From Selenomonadaceae bacterium (lineage in GTDB: Bacteria; Bacillota; Negativicutes; Selenomonadales; Selenomonadaceae): a stretch of DNA of 63,418 bases. Below the pieces are notes generated by a model, which saw only the letters and a list, made by a program, of their open reading frames with translations, made no database searches and was not told the DNA's origin. The translations under genes were made by a program, and so were the position numbers. Where the stretch lies: assembly GCA_024698045.1 (NCBI GenBank), contig JAILRS010000032.1, positions 1-63,418 of the forward strand, in the 5' to 3' direction. Of this stretch, positions 9,943 through 19,006 are shown piece by piece (the stretch's first letter is position 1; each line of letters begins with the position of its first letter).

Positions 9943-11145
9943 ATGAAAGAAACAGTGAAAAAAGTTGCATTGGCATATAGCGGCGGATTAGATACCTCGG
10001 TTATCATTCCGTGGCTCAAAGAGAATTACGGTTGCGAAGTTGTGGCGGTCTGCGCAGATGTCGGACAGGGCGACGAACTCGAACCCGTCAAGGAAAAGGC
10101 AATCAAGTCGGGCGCTGTAAAAGTTTACGTTGCAGACCTGACCAAAGATTTTATAGAGAATTATATTTTCCCGACCCTTAAAGCCGGCGCGACCTACGAA
10201 GAAAAATATTTGCTTGGCACAAGTTTTGCACGTCCGATTATCGCAAAGCGTATCGTAGAAATCGCACGCGAGGAAGGTTGTGATGCGATTGCTCACGGCG
10301 CGACGGGTAAAGGTAACGATCAAGTCCGTTTTGAATTGACAATAAAGGCATTGGCTCCCGATTTGAAAATTATCGCTCCTTGGCGCGAATGGGATTTAGA
10401 TTCTCGTGAGGCCGAAATCGAATATGCAAAGGCACACGATATCCCGATTCCCACGGCAAATAAAACTTACAGCATGGATAGAAATATCTGGCACTTGTCT
10501 CACGAAGGCGCAGATTTGGAAGATCCTTGGAACGCTCCGCAAAACAAAATGTTCATGATTAGCGTCGCACCCGAGGACGCGCCCGATAAACCCGAAGAAG
10601 TTACGATTGACTTTGAAAAGGGTATCCCCATTGCCGTTAACGGCGAAAAACTCGGTGCGGTCGAATTAGTTACCAAACTCAACGAAATGGGTGCGCGCAA
10701 CGGCGTCGGCATTGTCGATATCTGCGAAAATCGTCTTGTCGGCATGAAGAGCCGCGGTGTTTACGAAAATCCTGCCGGTTCCATTCTCTACTATGCACAT
10801 CGCGAACTTGAATATCTCTGCCTCGATCGTGCTACTTTCCATTTCAAACAGCATGTTGCAGTCAAATACGGCGAACTCGTTTACGATGGCATGTGGTTCT
10901 GTCAATTGCGCGAGGCTCTTGCGGCATTCGTCGATTCCACACAAGAAAGCGTAACCGGTACCGTTCGCCTCAAACTCTACAAAGGCAATATTATTTCCGC
11001 AGGTTCCAAATCGCCCTATTCGCTCTACAGCAAAGAATTTGTCACATTTGAGCATGACGACGTATATAACCAGGCAGATGCGACGGGCTTTATCAATTTG
11101 TTCGGCTTACCGCTCAAAGTCCGTGCGCTGGTAACAAAGAAATGA
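9943..11145 (+). CDS. argG: Argininosuccinate synthase
   Basis: A 400-residue enzyme that joins citrulline and aspartate using ATP. The N-type ATP pyrophosphatase P-loop is AYSGGLDTS (10-18). [13 protein letters not shown] and the [16 protein letters not shown] segment are also typical. The start is the ATG at 9943, preceded by AAAGGAG. An upstream ATG at 9871 lies in the promoter and is excluded. It overlaps argH by 4 nt (ATGA), so the last two steps of arginine synthesis are co-translated. Confidence 0.97.
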   Translation: MKETVKKVALAYSGGLDTSVIIPWLKENYGCEVVAVCADVGQGDELEPVKEKAIKSGAVKVYVADLTKDFIENYIFPTLKAGATYEEKYLLGTSFARPIIAKRIVEIAREEGCDAIAHGATGKGNDQVRFELTIKALAPDLKIIAPWREWDLDSREAEIEYAKAHDIPIPTANKTYSMDRNIWHLSHEGADLEDPWNAPQNKMFMISVAPEDAPDKPEEVTIDFEKGIPIAVNGEKLGAVELVTKLNEMGARNGVGIVDICENRLVGMKSRGVYENPAGSILYYAHRELEYLCLDRATFHFKQHVAVKYGELVYDGMWFCQLREALAAFVDSTQESVTGTVRLKLYKGNIISAGSKSPYSLYSKEFVTFEHDDVYNQADATGFINLFGLPLKVRALVTKK

Positions 11146-12524
11146 GCGAAAAACTTTGGGGCGGACGTTTTGAGAAATCAACCGACGAAATGATTAACGA
11201 CTTCCAAGCGTCGATTAATTTCGATAAACGAATGTATCGCGAAGATATCGAAGGCTCGACGGCACACGCAAAAATGTTGGCGGCGCAGGGGATTATTTCC
11301 GATGATGACGCTAAAAAAATCTGCGCAGGTCTGCAGAAAATTCTTGAGCAGATTGACGCGGGAGAATTTAAATTCAGTGTCGCGCTGGAAGATATTCATA
11401 TGAATGTTGAAAAAGCGTTGACCGATATGATAGGTGAGGCAGGCGGACGACTTCACACGGCACGTAGTCGCAACGATCAAGTCGCGCTTGATACTCATCT
11501 GTACATGCGTCGTCAAGTCCGTGAAATTCAAAAGTTGATTATCGCCTTGCAGACCGAATTGATTAACGCCGCAGAAAAAAATCGTGACGTGATTTTGCCG
11601 GGCTATACACATTTGCAACGCGCTCAGCCGATTTTGTTTGCACATCATTTGCTTGCGTACTTCGCAATGTTACAGCGCGATTACTCCAGATTCTCGGGAG
11701 TCTACGAACGCGCGGATATGATGCCTTTGGGTGCGGGCGCGTTGGCAGGGACAACTTTTCCTATTAATCGCGAATTTGTTGCACACGAATTAAATTTCGG
11801 AGCGGTCTACGCAAACAGTTTGGATGCGGTCAGTGACAGAGATTATCTGATGGAATTTCTTTCGGCGGCGTCGATTCTTATGGTACACTTGTCGCGCTTG
11901 AGCGAAGAAATTATCATGTGGTGCAGCCGCGAATTTTCTTTCGTCGAATTAGACGACGCGCATTGTACAGGTTCATCAATGATGCCGCAGAAAAAAAATC
12001 CCGATGTCCCCGAACTCGTGCGCGGAAAATCGGGGCGTGTCATCGGTCATTTGATGGCATTGCTCACTACCGTTAAGGCGTTACCTCTTGCCTACAACAA
12101 AGACTTGCAGGAAGATAAAGAGGGCGTATTTGACGCGCTGGATACCGTGAAATTTTCTTTGGCGGTCTTTGCGCAGATTGTTGCCGGTATGAAAGTCCGT
12201 CGCGATAATATGCGCCGCGCGGTTGAAGAAGATTTCAGTAACGCAACCGATTTGGCTGATTATCTCGTCAAAAAAAATCTGCCGTTCAGACAAGCACACG
12301 CGGTTTCCGGTAAATTGGTTCATCACTGTATCGAACGCGGTATCTACTTGAAAGATTTATCACTTGACGAATACAAAAGTTTTTCGCCGCTGTTTGAGGC
12401 TGATATTTTCGACGCAATTACTCCCGAAACTTGTGTAGCTGCTCGCAATTCTTTGGGCGGCACTTCACCGCAACAGGTCGACGCGCAAATAAAAGCCGCA
12501 AGACTTTGGATTTCCGAACGGTAA
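11142..12524 (+). CDS. argH: Argininosuccinate lyase
   Basis: A 460-residue fumarase/aspartase-superfamily enzyme that splits argininosuccinate into arginine and fumarate. It has [12 protein letters not shown] at the start, [13 protein letters not shown], and the superfamily signature [12 protein letters not shown] with the catalytic serine near residue 280. Length is standard. The start is the ATG that overlaps the argG stop. An intrinsic terminator follows within 60 nt. Confidence 0.97.
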   Translation: MSEKLWGGRFEKSTDEMINDFQASINFDKRMYREDIEGSTAHAKMLAAQGIISDDDAKKICAGLQKILEQIDAGEFKFSVALEDIHMNVEKALTDMIGEAGGRLHTARSRNDQVALDTHLYMRRQVREIQKLIIALQTELINAAEKNRDVILPGYTHLQRAQPILFAHHLLAYFAMLQRDYSRFSGVYERADMMPLGAGALAGTTFPINREFVAHELNFGAVYANSLDAVSDRDYLMEFLSAASILMVHLSRLSEEIIMWCSREFSFVELDDAHCTGSSMMPQKKNPDVPELVRGKSGRVIGHLMALLTTVKALPLAYNKDLQEDKEGVFDALDTVKFSLAVFAQIVAGMKVRRDNMRRAVEEDFSNATDLADYLVKKNLPFRQAHAVSGKLVHHCIERGIYLKDLSLDEYKSFSPLFEADIFDAITPETCVAARNSLGGTSPQQVDAQIKAARLWISER

Positions 12525-12540
12525 AAAATTTTATCGGCTT

Positions 12541-12585
12541 ATAAAAAATTTCCCTCAACGTCTTCGATTGGGGGAATTTTATTTT
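12541..12585 (+). terminator. Intrinsic terminator of argGH
   Basis: AAAATTTCCCTCAA pairs with TTGGGGGAATTTT around a 9-nt loop (one wobble or bulge), followed by ATTTT. Confidence 0.7.
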
Positions 12586-12751
12586 GCGATTGCTTGCGTC
12601 GTGAAAAATTTTTTCGGGAGCTGTAACAAAATCATTTACGCATCGTATAAGAGGCACAAAGGAACAAAAACACTCGACGACAGGAAGTTGTCGCGAACAA
12701 ACAAGGATGCCTGATTTTGATTAACTACTAACTGTTAAAACTCCTCTATAA
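12586..12751 (+). other. Gene-free stretch, possible small RNA
   Basis: No open frame with a ribosome site lies between the argGH terminator and a second terminator at 12754-12787. The stretch contains CGACA/TGTCG as a small hairpin near 12690, and a weak promoter-like pair near 12631-12660 (TATAAG at about 12655). A second terminator with no gene before it suggests a short non-coding transcript, but direct evidence is thin. Confidence 0.25.
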
Positions 12752-12753
12752 TT

Positions 12754-12789
12754 CGGCCGCTCAATTACCTTGGGCGGCTTTTTTTTTCA
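12754..12789 (+). terminator. Second intrinsic terminator downstream of argGH
   Basis: GCCGCTCAA pairs with TTGGGCGGC around TTACC, followed by nine T residues. It may end a small RNA or act as a back-up to the argGH terminator. Confidence 0.75.
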
Positions 12790-12809
12790 TCTTTTTTTTA
12801 AAAATCTTT

Positions 12810-12837
12810 TTGTGCTTTATAAGATTCGTGCTATAAT
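12810..12837 (+). promoter_or_regulatory. Promoter of the small membrane protein / envelope operon
   Basis: TTGTGC (12810-12815), a 16-nt spacer and TATAAT (12832-12837). TGC directly before the -10 makes it an extended -10. Confidence 0.6.
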
Positions 12838-12865
12838 CCTGCAAAACAGGAAGGAGGCGAAATTT

Positions 12866-13057
12866 TTGCTGGAGATTTTGAAGAAGGCATTTGACAAGTT
12901 TGATATACTGATTTTGATAGCGGCTCTTCTGCTGTTCAAAAGTTTCGATTACGACAATCTCAATACCATGGATAAAATTTATATGGGCTCTTTTACGTTC
13001 TGGGCGATTACCAAATTAATTCGGCTCTATATCGTCTACAACAACGAAAAGAAATAA
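12866..13057 (+). CDS. Small two-span membrane protein of unknown function
   Basis: A 63-residue protein starting at TTG 12866, 8 nt after AAGGAGG. Residues 13-25 (ILILIAALLLFKS) and about 39-57 (YMGSFTFWAITKLIRLYIV) are hydrophobic, joined by a short polar loop. I do not recognise the family. It is the first gene after the 12.8 kb promoter and precedes the metallo-hydrolase lipoprotein gene. The codon for Met in the reading frame upstream lies before the promoter and can be excluded. Confidence 0.6.
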   Translation: MLEILKKAFDKFDILILIAALLLFKSFDYDNLNTMDKIYMGSFTFWAITKLIRLYIVYNNEKK

Positions 13058-13069
13058 AACGATTGGAAG

Positions 13070-13110
13070 AAAGGCGGTGAACAGGCGCGACGATTTGTCT
13101 GCGTCCCCTG
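13070..13110 (+). promoter_or_regulatory. Shine-Dalgarno / stem-loop / start leader of the lipoprotein gene
   Basis: AAAGG (13070-13074) with GGTGAA is followed by CAGG-CGC-GACG, a 9-nt loop, then CGTC-C-CCTG (13082-13110), and the ATG starts at the next base. If the hairpin is skipped, AAAGG is 7 nt from the ATG, an ideal distance. No other ribosome site lies near this start. Confidence 0.5.
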
Positions 13111-14139
13111 ATGAAAAGGTTTTTAATGACAATACTGATTTTGATGACATTTATGCTTAGCGGTTGCGGAGGAACAACCGAGCCGCAGGATAGCAACCAA
13201 AGCACGAACGACAGCGCAAGCAACAACGTCAAGGGAGATTTGAAAATCTCAATGCTCAATGTCGGGCAGGGCGATGCGATTTTGGTACAGACGGGCGCAC
13301 AGACAATTTTAATCGATACTTCCGATACCGACGAACGCGCTTTGTTGGTCAGCGAATTGGAAAAATCTTCCGTAACTAGAATAGATAAGTTAATCTTGAC
13401 ACATCCTCACGCCGACCATATCGGCAGTGCGAAACAAATTATCAATCCGACAGGCAAAATTCTCGGTGAGTATCCCTATTTGAAAAATATTTCCGTTGCG
13501 GAAGTTTACGATAACGGTATAAAATCGAAAAGCTCTCTTTACACGGGTTACGTAAAGGCAATCGAAAAAAAGAAAATTCCTTATCACACACTCAAGGCAG
13601 GTGACAAATTGGATTTTGGTAACGGAGTTACCTTTAAAGTCTTTTCCCCTACTGCCGAAACTATAGAGACGGTAAACGGCGGCGGAAAAAAATCCGACCC
13701 GAATAACGAATCCATAGTCGGCATACTTAACTATAAAAACTTTTCCATGATGTTCACAGGTGATGCCGAAAAAAAGACAGAGAAAGAAATTTTGAGCGAA
13801 ACCAAACCCGATGAATTACAGTGCAACGTATTAAAAGCAGGTCATCACGGTTCCTATTCTTCTTCGTCCAAAGAATTTATTGAGGCAGTGAATCCCAAAT
13901 ACGTTTTAATCAGTGCCGGACAAGAAGAGGAAGGACATAATACCTACGGACATCCGCACTTTGAACCGCTCAACAATTTTATCGAACAAGGTGTGGATAA
14001 AAAGAAAATTCTCTGCACGCGCTGGAACGGTACCATAGTCGTTACGAGCGACGGGAAAAACTTTTCGGTTGATTGTGATAAAAAGGAGGATTGGTTAGAT
14101 AAATGGATGAGCCAAGAGAAACCTCAGAAAAAGAAATAA
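13111..14139 (+). CDS. ComEC-like metallo-beta-lactamase-fold lipoprotein
   Basis: A 342-residue exported lipoprotein with lipobox LSGC (Cys19). It has a hydrolase domain of the ComEC/Rec2 C-terminal kind: LNVGQGDAILVQTG (49-62), metal ligands THPHADH (97-103), FTGDAE, and KAGHHGS. Such domains are thought to be secreted nucleases or phosphodiesterases. A polar linker rich in Ser and Asn (22-40) separates the anchor and the domain. The C-terminal end overlaps DUF3006 by 37 nt; these two families commonly occur together. Substrate is unproven. Confidence 0.88.
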   Translation: MKRFLMTILILMTFMLSGCGGTTEPQDSNQSTNDSASNNVKGDLKISMLNVGQGDAILVQTGAQTILIDTSDTDERALLVSELEKSSVTRIDKLILTHPHADHIGSAKQIINPTGKILGEYPYLKNISVAEVYDNGIKSKSSLYTGYVKAIEKKKIPYHTLKAGDKLDFGNGVTFKVFSPTAETIETVNGGGKKSDPNNESIVGILNYKNFSMMFTGDAEKKTEKEILSETKPDELQCNVLKAGHHGSYSSSSKEFIEAVNPKYVLISAGQEEEGHNTYGHPHFEPLNNFIEQGVDKKKILCTRWNGTIVVTSDGKNFSVDCDKKEDWLDKWMSQEKPQKKK

Positions 14140-14360
14140 ACGCATATCTTGACCGAATCGAAGAACTGGAGGACGGCACCGCAAAAGCTGTCTTTCTGAT
14201 TGAAGATGAAGACGACGAAGATGAATATATCAAAGTCATTTTGCCGACAATACTTTTGCCCGAACCCGTCGAAGAGGGCGAATATTATACGATAACAATT
14301 TCGCGCAAGGAGGACTTGAGCGATGAAGACATCGATAACCTTAACGGTAATCAGGAATGA
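14103..14360 (+). CDS. DUF3006-family small acidic protein
   Basis: 85 residues, strongly acidic, with AYLDRIEELEDGTAKAVFLIEDE and LPTILLPEPVEEGEYYTI, matching DUF3006 (a small beta domain found beside ComEC-like hydrolases). An in-frame stop directly precedes ATG 14103, so this is the first possible start; GGAGGA lies 12 nt upstream, inside the preceding gene. It is cytosolic with no signal. Function is unknown. Confidence 0.8.
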   Translation: MDEPRETSEKEINAYLDRIEELEDGTAKAVFLIEDEDDEDEYIKVILPTILLPEPVEEGEYYTITISRKEDLSDEDIDNLNGNQE

Positions 14361-14369
14361 GGAGTTAAT

Positions 14370-15419
14370 TTGCTGAAAAAATTTCTGACATGTTTTACCC
14401 TTTTGTTAGCTTTAACGTTTGTAATTTCAAGTACGGCTCTGGCGAAATCTGCCGAACTTATGGGTATAGATGCCTCTAATTTGGACGACGAAACACTACA
14501 GATAAAAATCGCCTATCGCGGCGAGATGATTAATTCGGGTTCCGTCGCAACCGAATTGAAATCGGGGATATTGAGTGTAGAATTGGATAACGCTTCCCCG
14601 GGGCGAATAAGTCGCATAGCAGGTGCGCAGATAAAACCAAATGCCCGTGAGTATATCGACAAAATTTTCGTCAACGGTACCAAAGACAGTCGTACCAATG
14701 TTAAAATTTATTTACATTCTCTTGTAAACGACACCGATGTTGATGTGAGTGTAGATCCGACAAGTCAATCGGATAAAAATTCAAAGTATCTGTTCATCAA
14801 TCTGAAGAAAAATAACACGCAAGATAATTACACTTATAACGGCGATGGTAAAGTGGTTGTAATCGATCCGGGGCACGGCGGTTCCGATGCCGGCGCAATC
14901 GGTCCCAACGGTACGAAAGAAAAAACCGTTTCGCTCGACGTTTCACTCAAGGCAAGAGATTTATTGGTTGCCGCAGGATATAATGTTATAATGACACACG
15001 AAACCGATACCGATGTAGCCGCGCCGGGTGTATCCGACGGAGTTGAATTGCAAGCGCGTGTAGACAAGACACCGCCCAATACCGATATATTCATCAGCGT
15101 ACACTGCAACGCCTTCGCAAACAGTCGCGCAAACGGTATGGAAACTTATTACGCGCCGGGTGCCGTACAAGGTGCAAAACTTGCGCAGGTACTCAACGAG
15201 GAACTTGACCAAATAGGCGAAATAAAAAATCGCGGCGTCAAACCTGCTCGCTTCTACGTGATGACACATTCTAAATGTCCGTCTTCCTTAATAGAACTCG
15301 GGTTTATCACAAATTACCGCGAAGAACAATTATTGTCGTCGAATGACTATCAAGATAAATTGGCACAGGCAATAGCAAGAGCCGTAAATCGTTATTTCAA
15401 TCAGGGAGGATTTGATTAA
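14370..15419 (+). CDS. N-acetylmuramoyl-L-alanine amidase (AMIN + Amidase_3)
   Basis: A 349-residue exported amidase that cleaves the bond between muramic acid and the stem peptide during cell separation or remodelling. It has a signal peptide (cleavage after ALA near 25), an AMIN-type beta domain (about 30-148), and an Amidase_3 domain from about 161. Zinc ligands are His169 (DPGHGG), Glu184 and His245 (SVHCNA); catalytic Glu309 lies in SSLIELGFITN. The start is TTG 14370 with GAGGAG 5 nt upstream. It is co-transcribed with the lipoprotein genes on both sides. Confidence 0.93.
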   Translation: MLKKFLTCFTLLLALTFVISSTALAKSAELMGIDASNLDDETLQIKIAYRGEMINSGSVATELKSGILSVELDNASPGRISRIAGAQIKPNAREYIDKIFVNGTKDSRTNVKIYLHSLVNDTDVDVSVDPTSQSDKNSKYLFINLKKNNTQDNYTYNGDGKVVVIDPGHGGSDAGAIGPNGTKEKTVSLDVSLKARDLLVAAGYNVIMTHETDTDVAAPGVSDGVELQARVDKTPPNTDIFISVHCNAFANSRANGMETYYAPGAVQGAKLAQVLNEELDQIGEIKNRGVKPARFYVMTHSKCPSSLIELGFITNYREEQLLSSNDYQDKLAQAIARAVNRYFNQGGFD

Positions 15420-15421
15420 TC

Positions 15422-16063
15422 GTGAATAAATTTTTAACTACGATAATGCTCGCAATGCTTATCCTTACTGCGGGCTGTGATAAACCTCCTGCCGAAAATC
15501 AAAATACGCCGAAACCGGAAACATCTTCGACGAAACCTGTGTCATTACCCGACGCCAAACCAGATTCGCCCAAATCCGCAGCCGACGAAAACAGCGCAAA
15601 ACCTCCAAAAGTTGAGCCGCAAGTGAAGGCCGAAGTACAAGAGAATAAATCTTTGAATGTAAAAGTTTATTACCCCGATGATTCGGGTCTGAGGCTTATC
15701 GCGGTGGATCGCAAGATAACCATTAAGGAAAACACCGATAAATACCTTGCCGCTTTGGATATTCTGCGCCAAGATCCTACGGAAGAAAATTTGACGAGAA
15801 TTGTCCCGAGTAACGCGATTATTCACAGCCTCAAGGTATCTGACGGCACTGCAACCGTTGATTTAGACGGCAGTATCGCCAAGGGTTTTGTCGGCGGCTC
15901 CACCGGTGAAGAATTTTTAATCGGCTCTATCGTTGATACATTAACCGATTTCCCCGAAGTTCAACGCGTTAAATTTCTTGTCGACGGTAAAGAAATCGAA
16001 ACGCTGTCGGGACACATGGATTTGAGTGTACCGATAGAACGCATGACAAATTTACTTGAATGA
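15422..16063 (+). CDS. GerMN-domain lipoprotein
   Basis: 213 residues with lipobox LTAGC (Cys19), a long Pro/Lys/Ser/Asp linker (about 22-75), and a GerMN domain (about 78-205) with YYPDDSG, TVDLDGSIAKGF and a VDGKE end. GerMN domains occur in spore GerM and in envelope lipoproteins of non-sporeformers, often beside amidases, as here. It starts with GTG after GGAGG at the usual distance. It is probably anchored in the outer leaflet and interacts with peptidoglycan or the amidase; this is inference. Confidence 0.85.
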   Translation: MNKFLTTIMLAMLILTAGCDKPPAENQNTPKPETSSTKPVSLPDAKPDSPKSAADENSAKPPKVEPQVKAEVQENKSLNVKVYYPDDSGLRLIAVDRKITIKENTDKYLAALDILRQDPTEENLTRIVPSNAIIHSLKVSDGTATVDLDGSIAKGFVGGSTGEEFLIGSIVDTLTDFPEVQRVKFLVDGKEIETLSGHMDLSVPIERMTNLLE

Positions 16064-16097
16064 AAAATCGTTACCATTCGGCACGACGCAGAGTAAA

Positions 16098-16136
16098 TAA
16101 AAAAGCTCCTGTCTTTCGACAGGAGTTATTTTTTTC
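16098..16136. terminator. Bidirectional intrinsic terminator
   Basis: CTCCTGTC (16106-16113) and GACAGGAG (16118-16125) form an 8-bp stem with a TTTC loop. T-runs on both sides end the envelope operon (plus) and ftsZ (minus). Confidence 0.85.
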
Positions 16137-16158
16137 GGTCAAACGTAACGGAAATTTT

Positions 16159-17403
16159 TCAGCGCATCCAACTTGGAATATTTATCTCAACGTCATTGCT
16201 TTCCTTTTTGGCGTTACTTGACTGATTGTTCTGCTGATTGTTCTGTTGATTGTTTTGATAAGCGTTTTGTTGACTGCTTTGATAATTACTTTGTTGAGTG
16301 TTTTGATAACTGTTGTTAGCGTTGTTGAATGAGGAAGTAAAATTGCCGAAGCTTGATTGACGCTGCGGAGGATTCGGATTGCCGTACGGTTGAAAACCTT
16401 GACGAGGTGCCAGCGGTTGCGGTTCGATAAAAGTTTCTTCCTCTTCGTCGTCAAAATGCGTGGCAATAACGGTTACGGTTACTTTATCGCCCAAAGTTTC
16501 GTCAACACTCACGCCCCAAATAATTTCAGCCTCGGGGTGCGCCACTTCCTGTACCGCTGTTGAGGCTTCATTGACTTCAAACATCGGCAAGGCATCCGTC
16601 GCGCCCATAATGTTAAGCAGAATACCGCGAGCACCGCGCAAATCTATTTCCAACAAAGGAGAATTGATTGCCGCCTTGACTGCGTTGACGGTAGCATTTT
16701 CGCCTTCCGCCTCGCCTATACCCATGAGTGCCGCACCCGAATTGCTCATGATTGCTTTGACATCGGCGAAATCCAAATTGACGAGACCGGGCACCGCGAT
16801 AAGATCCGAAATACCTTTGACACCTTGACGCAAAACATCGTCAGCCATCAAAAATGCCTCAGTCATTGTGGTTTTTTTATTTATAACCTGCAACAATTTA
16901 TCATTGGGTATGGTTATAATCGTATCGACGTTTCTCTTTAAGTTTTCGATACCTATATCGGCATTTTTTTTGCGGCGCGGTCCTTCGAAACTGAAAGGAC
17001 GAGTAACGACGGCAACAGTCAAGGCACCGACTTCACGAGCACAAGCCGCTACTACGGGAGCCGCACCCGTACCGGTACCGCCGCCCATGCCTGCCGTTAT
17101 GAAAACCATATCAGATCCGCGCAATGCATTTAAAATATCGTCGCGATTTTCCATTGCGGCTTTCTGACCTACTTCGGGTCGTGCACCCGCACCCAAACCG
17201 CGAGTAAGTTTTTCGCCGATTTGCATGCGTCTGGGTGCTTGCGCCGTAAGAAGTGCTTGCGCATCGGTATTTATGGAAATAAATTCCACACCTTCCAACC
17301 CAAGAGAAATCATTCGATTGACGGCATTGTTACCGCCGCCGCCGACTCCGATTACTTTGATTTTCGCGAACTGATCTAAAGTATTGTCATCCAGTTCAAA
17401 CAC
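16159..17403 (-). CDS. ftsZ: Cell division GTPase FtsZ
   Basis: 414 residues. The GTPase tubulin-type signature GGGTGTG is at 107-113, the T3 and T7 loops are present, and the conserved C-terminal tail reads [11 protein letters not shown]. It polymerises into the Z-ring at midcell. The start is GTG 17403 with GGAG 7 nt upstream. A disordered linker of about 85 residues (318-403) is dominated by Gln, Asn and Ser repeats. Genes upstream on the same strand are ylxW and sbp; no ftsA lies between sbp and ftsZ as it does in Bacillus. The leader contains a stem that covers part of the ribosome site. Confidence 0.98.
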   Translation of the reverse strand: MFELDDNTLDQFAKIKVIGVGGGGNNAVNRMISLGLEGVEFISINTDAQALLTAQAPRRMQIGEKLTRGLGAGARPEVGQKAAMENRDDILNALRGSDMVFITAGMGGGTGTGAAPVVAACAREVGALTVAVVTRPFSFEGPRRKKNADIGIENLKRNVDTIITIPNDKLLQVINKKTTMTEAFLMADDVLRQGVKGISDLIAVPGLVNLDFADVKAIMSNSGAALMGIGEAEGENATVNAVKAAINSPLLEIDLRGARGILLNIMGATDALPMFEVNEASTAVQEVAHPEAEIIWGVSVDETLGDKVTVTVIATHFDDEEEETFIEPQPLAPRQGFQPYGNPNPPQRQSSFGNFTSSFNNANNSYQNTQQSNYQSSQQNAYQNNQQNNQQNNQSSNAKKESNDVEINIPSWMR

Positions 17404-17494
17404 AATATCACTCCGTTACCGAAAAATTTTTGACAGGTTTGACAGATATATAAATCCCAAAGAATTTTTTATCGGTAACGGACTTCACCTCCTT
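17404..17494 (-). promoter_or_regulatory. Structured leader of ftsZ with two Shine-Dalgarno sites
   Basis: Minus-strand order: AAGGAGGTGAAGT (17494-17482), an almost perfect anti-SD match with no start codon in range; stem arm CCGTTACCGA (17481-17472), continuing into an A/T arm; a loop of about 35 nt; arm TCGGTAACGG (17422-17413); then AGTGATATT and GTG. The second ribosome site, CGGAG, is half inside the closing arm, so the stem could both mask it and present the stronger upstream site. Confidence 0.5.
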
Positions 17495-17589
17495 AATTGA
17501 GCTTTCTGCAAGATTTTATGGGATATCATTGCATGAAGCCGCTGCCTTTTGGTTTTGGCTTGATTTAAAATTAAAAAGTTCACCTTAGA

Positions 17590-17618
17590 TTTTTACCTTA
17601 ACAAGATTTTACTGTCAA
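17590..17618 (-). promoter_or_regulatory. Possible ftsZ promoter
   Basis: Minus-strand TTGACA (17618-17613), a 17-nt spacer and TAAAAA (17595-17590). The rest of the 324-bp gap before ftsZ (17404-17727) holds the structured leader and AT-rich sequence without a gene. Confidence 0.45.
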
Positions 17619-17727
17619 GTTTTGTCGTATTGCCTTCGGATTTTCTACCTTTCCGAAAAATTTTTGACGGATACAAAAACGTTCGCCGTCATTGTACTAT
17701 AAAAATTTTCATTATAAAAGCCCTATG

Positions 17728-18060
17728 TCACAAATTTTTCATGAAGTGTTTGCGCAATCCGGCTAAGTTCTTAAAAATCCTGAAACCGAAAACTAGCAGT
17801 GCAACATAATACAAATCAATATCAAGGCTATCGCCCAAGAATACGAGGAACGCGGCGAACAGTGCATTTGTTGCGAAACCCGTTATAAAAATCGTATCGC
17901 TGAAATTTTTATTTACTTGAGCGCACAAGCCGCCGAAAACCGAATCAAGCGCGACGAGTAAGACCACCGAGATTAATTTCGGATAGACAAGATTTATCGT
18001 GACGGGATAAAGATAACCGAGCAATACGCCCAAACTCAAACCGATTAAAACTTTCGTCAT
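17728..18060 (-). CDS. sbp: Small basic membrane protein Sbp (DUF1290)
   Basis: 110 residues with three or four hydrophobic segments and the DUF1290 pattern (LGVLLGYLYPV, VALDSVFGG, DLYYVALLVFGFRIFKNLAGLR). In Firmicutes it lies between ylxW/ylxX and ftsA-ftsZ in the division and cell-wall cluster; its function is unknown. The start is ATG with GAGGA 8 nt upstream. It lies 9 nt after ylxW and is probably co-transcribed with it. Confidence 0.85.
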   Translation of the reverse strand: MTKVLIGLSLGVLLGYLYPVTINLVYPKLISVVLLVALDSVFGGLCAQVNKNFSDTIFITGFATNALFAAFLVFLGDSLDIDLYYVALLVFGFRIFKNLAGLRKHFMKNL

Positions 18061-18069
18061 TGGAAATCC

Positions 18070-18768
18070 TCACTGTTCTTCTACCGCATGGGAATAAACG
18101 CGCTTTGTTGTACCCTTGTACGGCGGAATGTAAATCTTGTCGCCCGTCGTGACTTCAAGTTGTATGCCCCAAACTTTGAGCGAATCGACGACACCGCCGC
18201 GCATCTTTATGGAATTTTCCAGAGATTTTTTTTCGCCGATTGCGCGAATTTCATACGGCGCGGCACTGCGCACATTGTTTACCGAAAGAGTCGGCCCCGC
18301 ACAACGAATTTCACTTGTAGCTATAAGTCTTTGTCCGTTTATCGAAATCGCTTCGGCTCCGGCGGCACGCAATTCGTTAATGACTCGCAAAATATCGTCG
18401 TCGTGAATCAAATACAAGTTGGGATTTTCGCCGGACTTCGCCGCACGTGTACTGTCGTCCATCTTCAAAATTATTCCTTCGCCCTCAACTGCCAACGTAC
18501 CTGCTTGAAATTTCAGTTCGGATATAAATTCGTCGTTCGTCGATGTACTCAACTCGTTATTCAAAATTTCTACCTGCTTTGATAATTCGTCGCGTTCTTC
18601 CTCAACTTGAATCAACCGCCCCGATAATTCTTCCACACGCTGCGCAGGTAAGGTATCCTTGACGTTATGGACTTGCTTGAATTGAATCGCCACCATGAAC
18701 CCGATAGCCATGCACACGAAAGTTATCGACCAACCGCCGCGAGTGAGCAACGCACGAATTTTATCCAC
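18070..18768 (-). CDS. ylxW: DUF881 protein (YlxW-like)
   Basis: 232 residues with a short N-terminus, one membrane span (about 12-30), a coiled coil (about 40-75) and a DUF881 domain (about 80-225) showing GEGIILKMDDS and ISINGQRLIATSEIRCAGP. It is anchored in the inner membrane with the domain outside. The family is associated with the division cluster, and its biochemical role is unknown. I use GTG 18768, which has AGGAGG 8 nt upstream; the earlier TTG at 18795 has none. Confidence 0.85.
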   Translation of the reverse strand: MDKIRALLTRGGWSITFVCMAIGFMVAIQFKQVHNVKDTLPAQRVEELSGRLIQVEEERDELSKQVEILNNELSTSTNDEFISELKFQAGTLAVEGEGIILKMDDSTRAAKSGENPNLYLIHDDDILRVINELRAAGAEAISINGQRLIATSEIRCAGPTLSVNNVRSAAPYEIRAIGEKKSLENSIKMRGGVVDSLKVWGIQLEVTTGDKIYIPPYKGTTKRVYSHAVEEQ

Positions 18769-18800
18769 AAAATTTTCCTCCTGCCATTTAGTCAACGCGA

Positions 18801-18829
18801 ATTATAATCGACCTGTCTTTTATTTACAA
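18801..18829 (-). promoter_or_regulatory. ylxW-sbp promoter
   Basis: Minus-strand TTGTAA (18829-18824), a 17-nt spacer and TATAAT (18806-18801). The remaining gap to rplI holds only weak promoter-like matches for the plus strand (TTGACG near 18955). Confidence 0.6.
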
Positions 18830-19006
18830 CAAATTTCGTTCGGCGGTCACTTACAGCCCAAACATTGAATATTGCTTGCGGATATGATAAAGTACGGAAT
18901 CACGGACGCAAAGTTTTCTGTCGTTCGTATGAGCAGTATGATTTGTTGACGAAGAATTTTACTCAACAGCTAAAATTATTTTTCCGCGATACAGGAGGAT
19001 ATTAAC

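Noticed and set aside
13077..13160. A 27-codon frame (GTG 13077) overlapping the start of the lipoprotein gene
   Set aside because: Its purine block is too close to the GTG and the same block fits the lipoprotein start better through the hairpin. Not listed as a gene, but it could be a leader peptide.
16200..16330. Repeat-rich DNA that could suggest a CRISPR or tandem array
   Set aside because: It is the coding sequence for the Gln/Asn-rich FtsZ linker; repeats are degenerate, short and without spacers.
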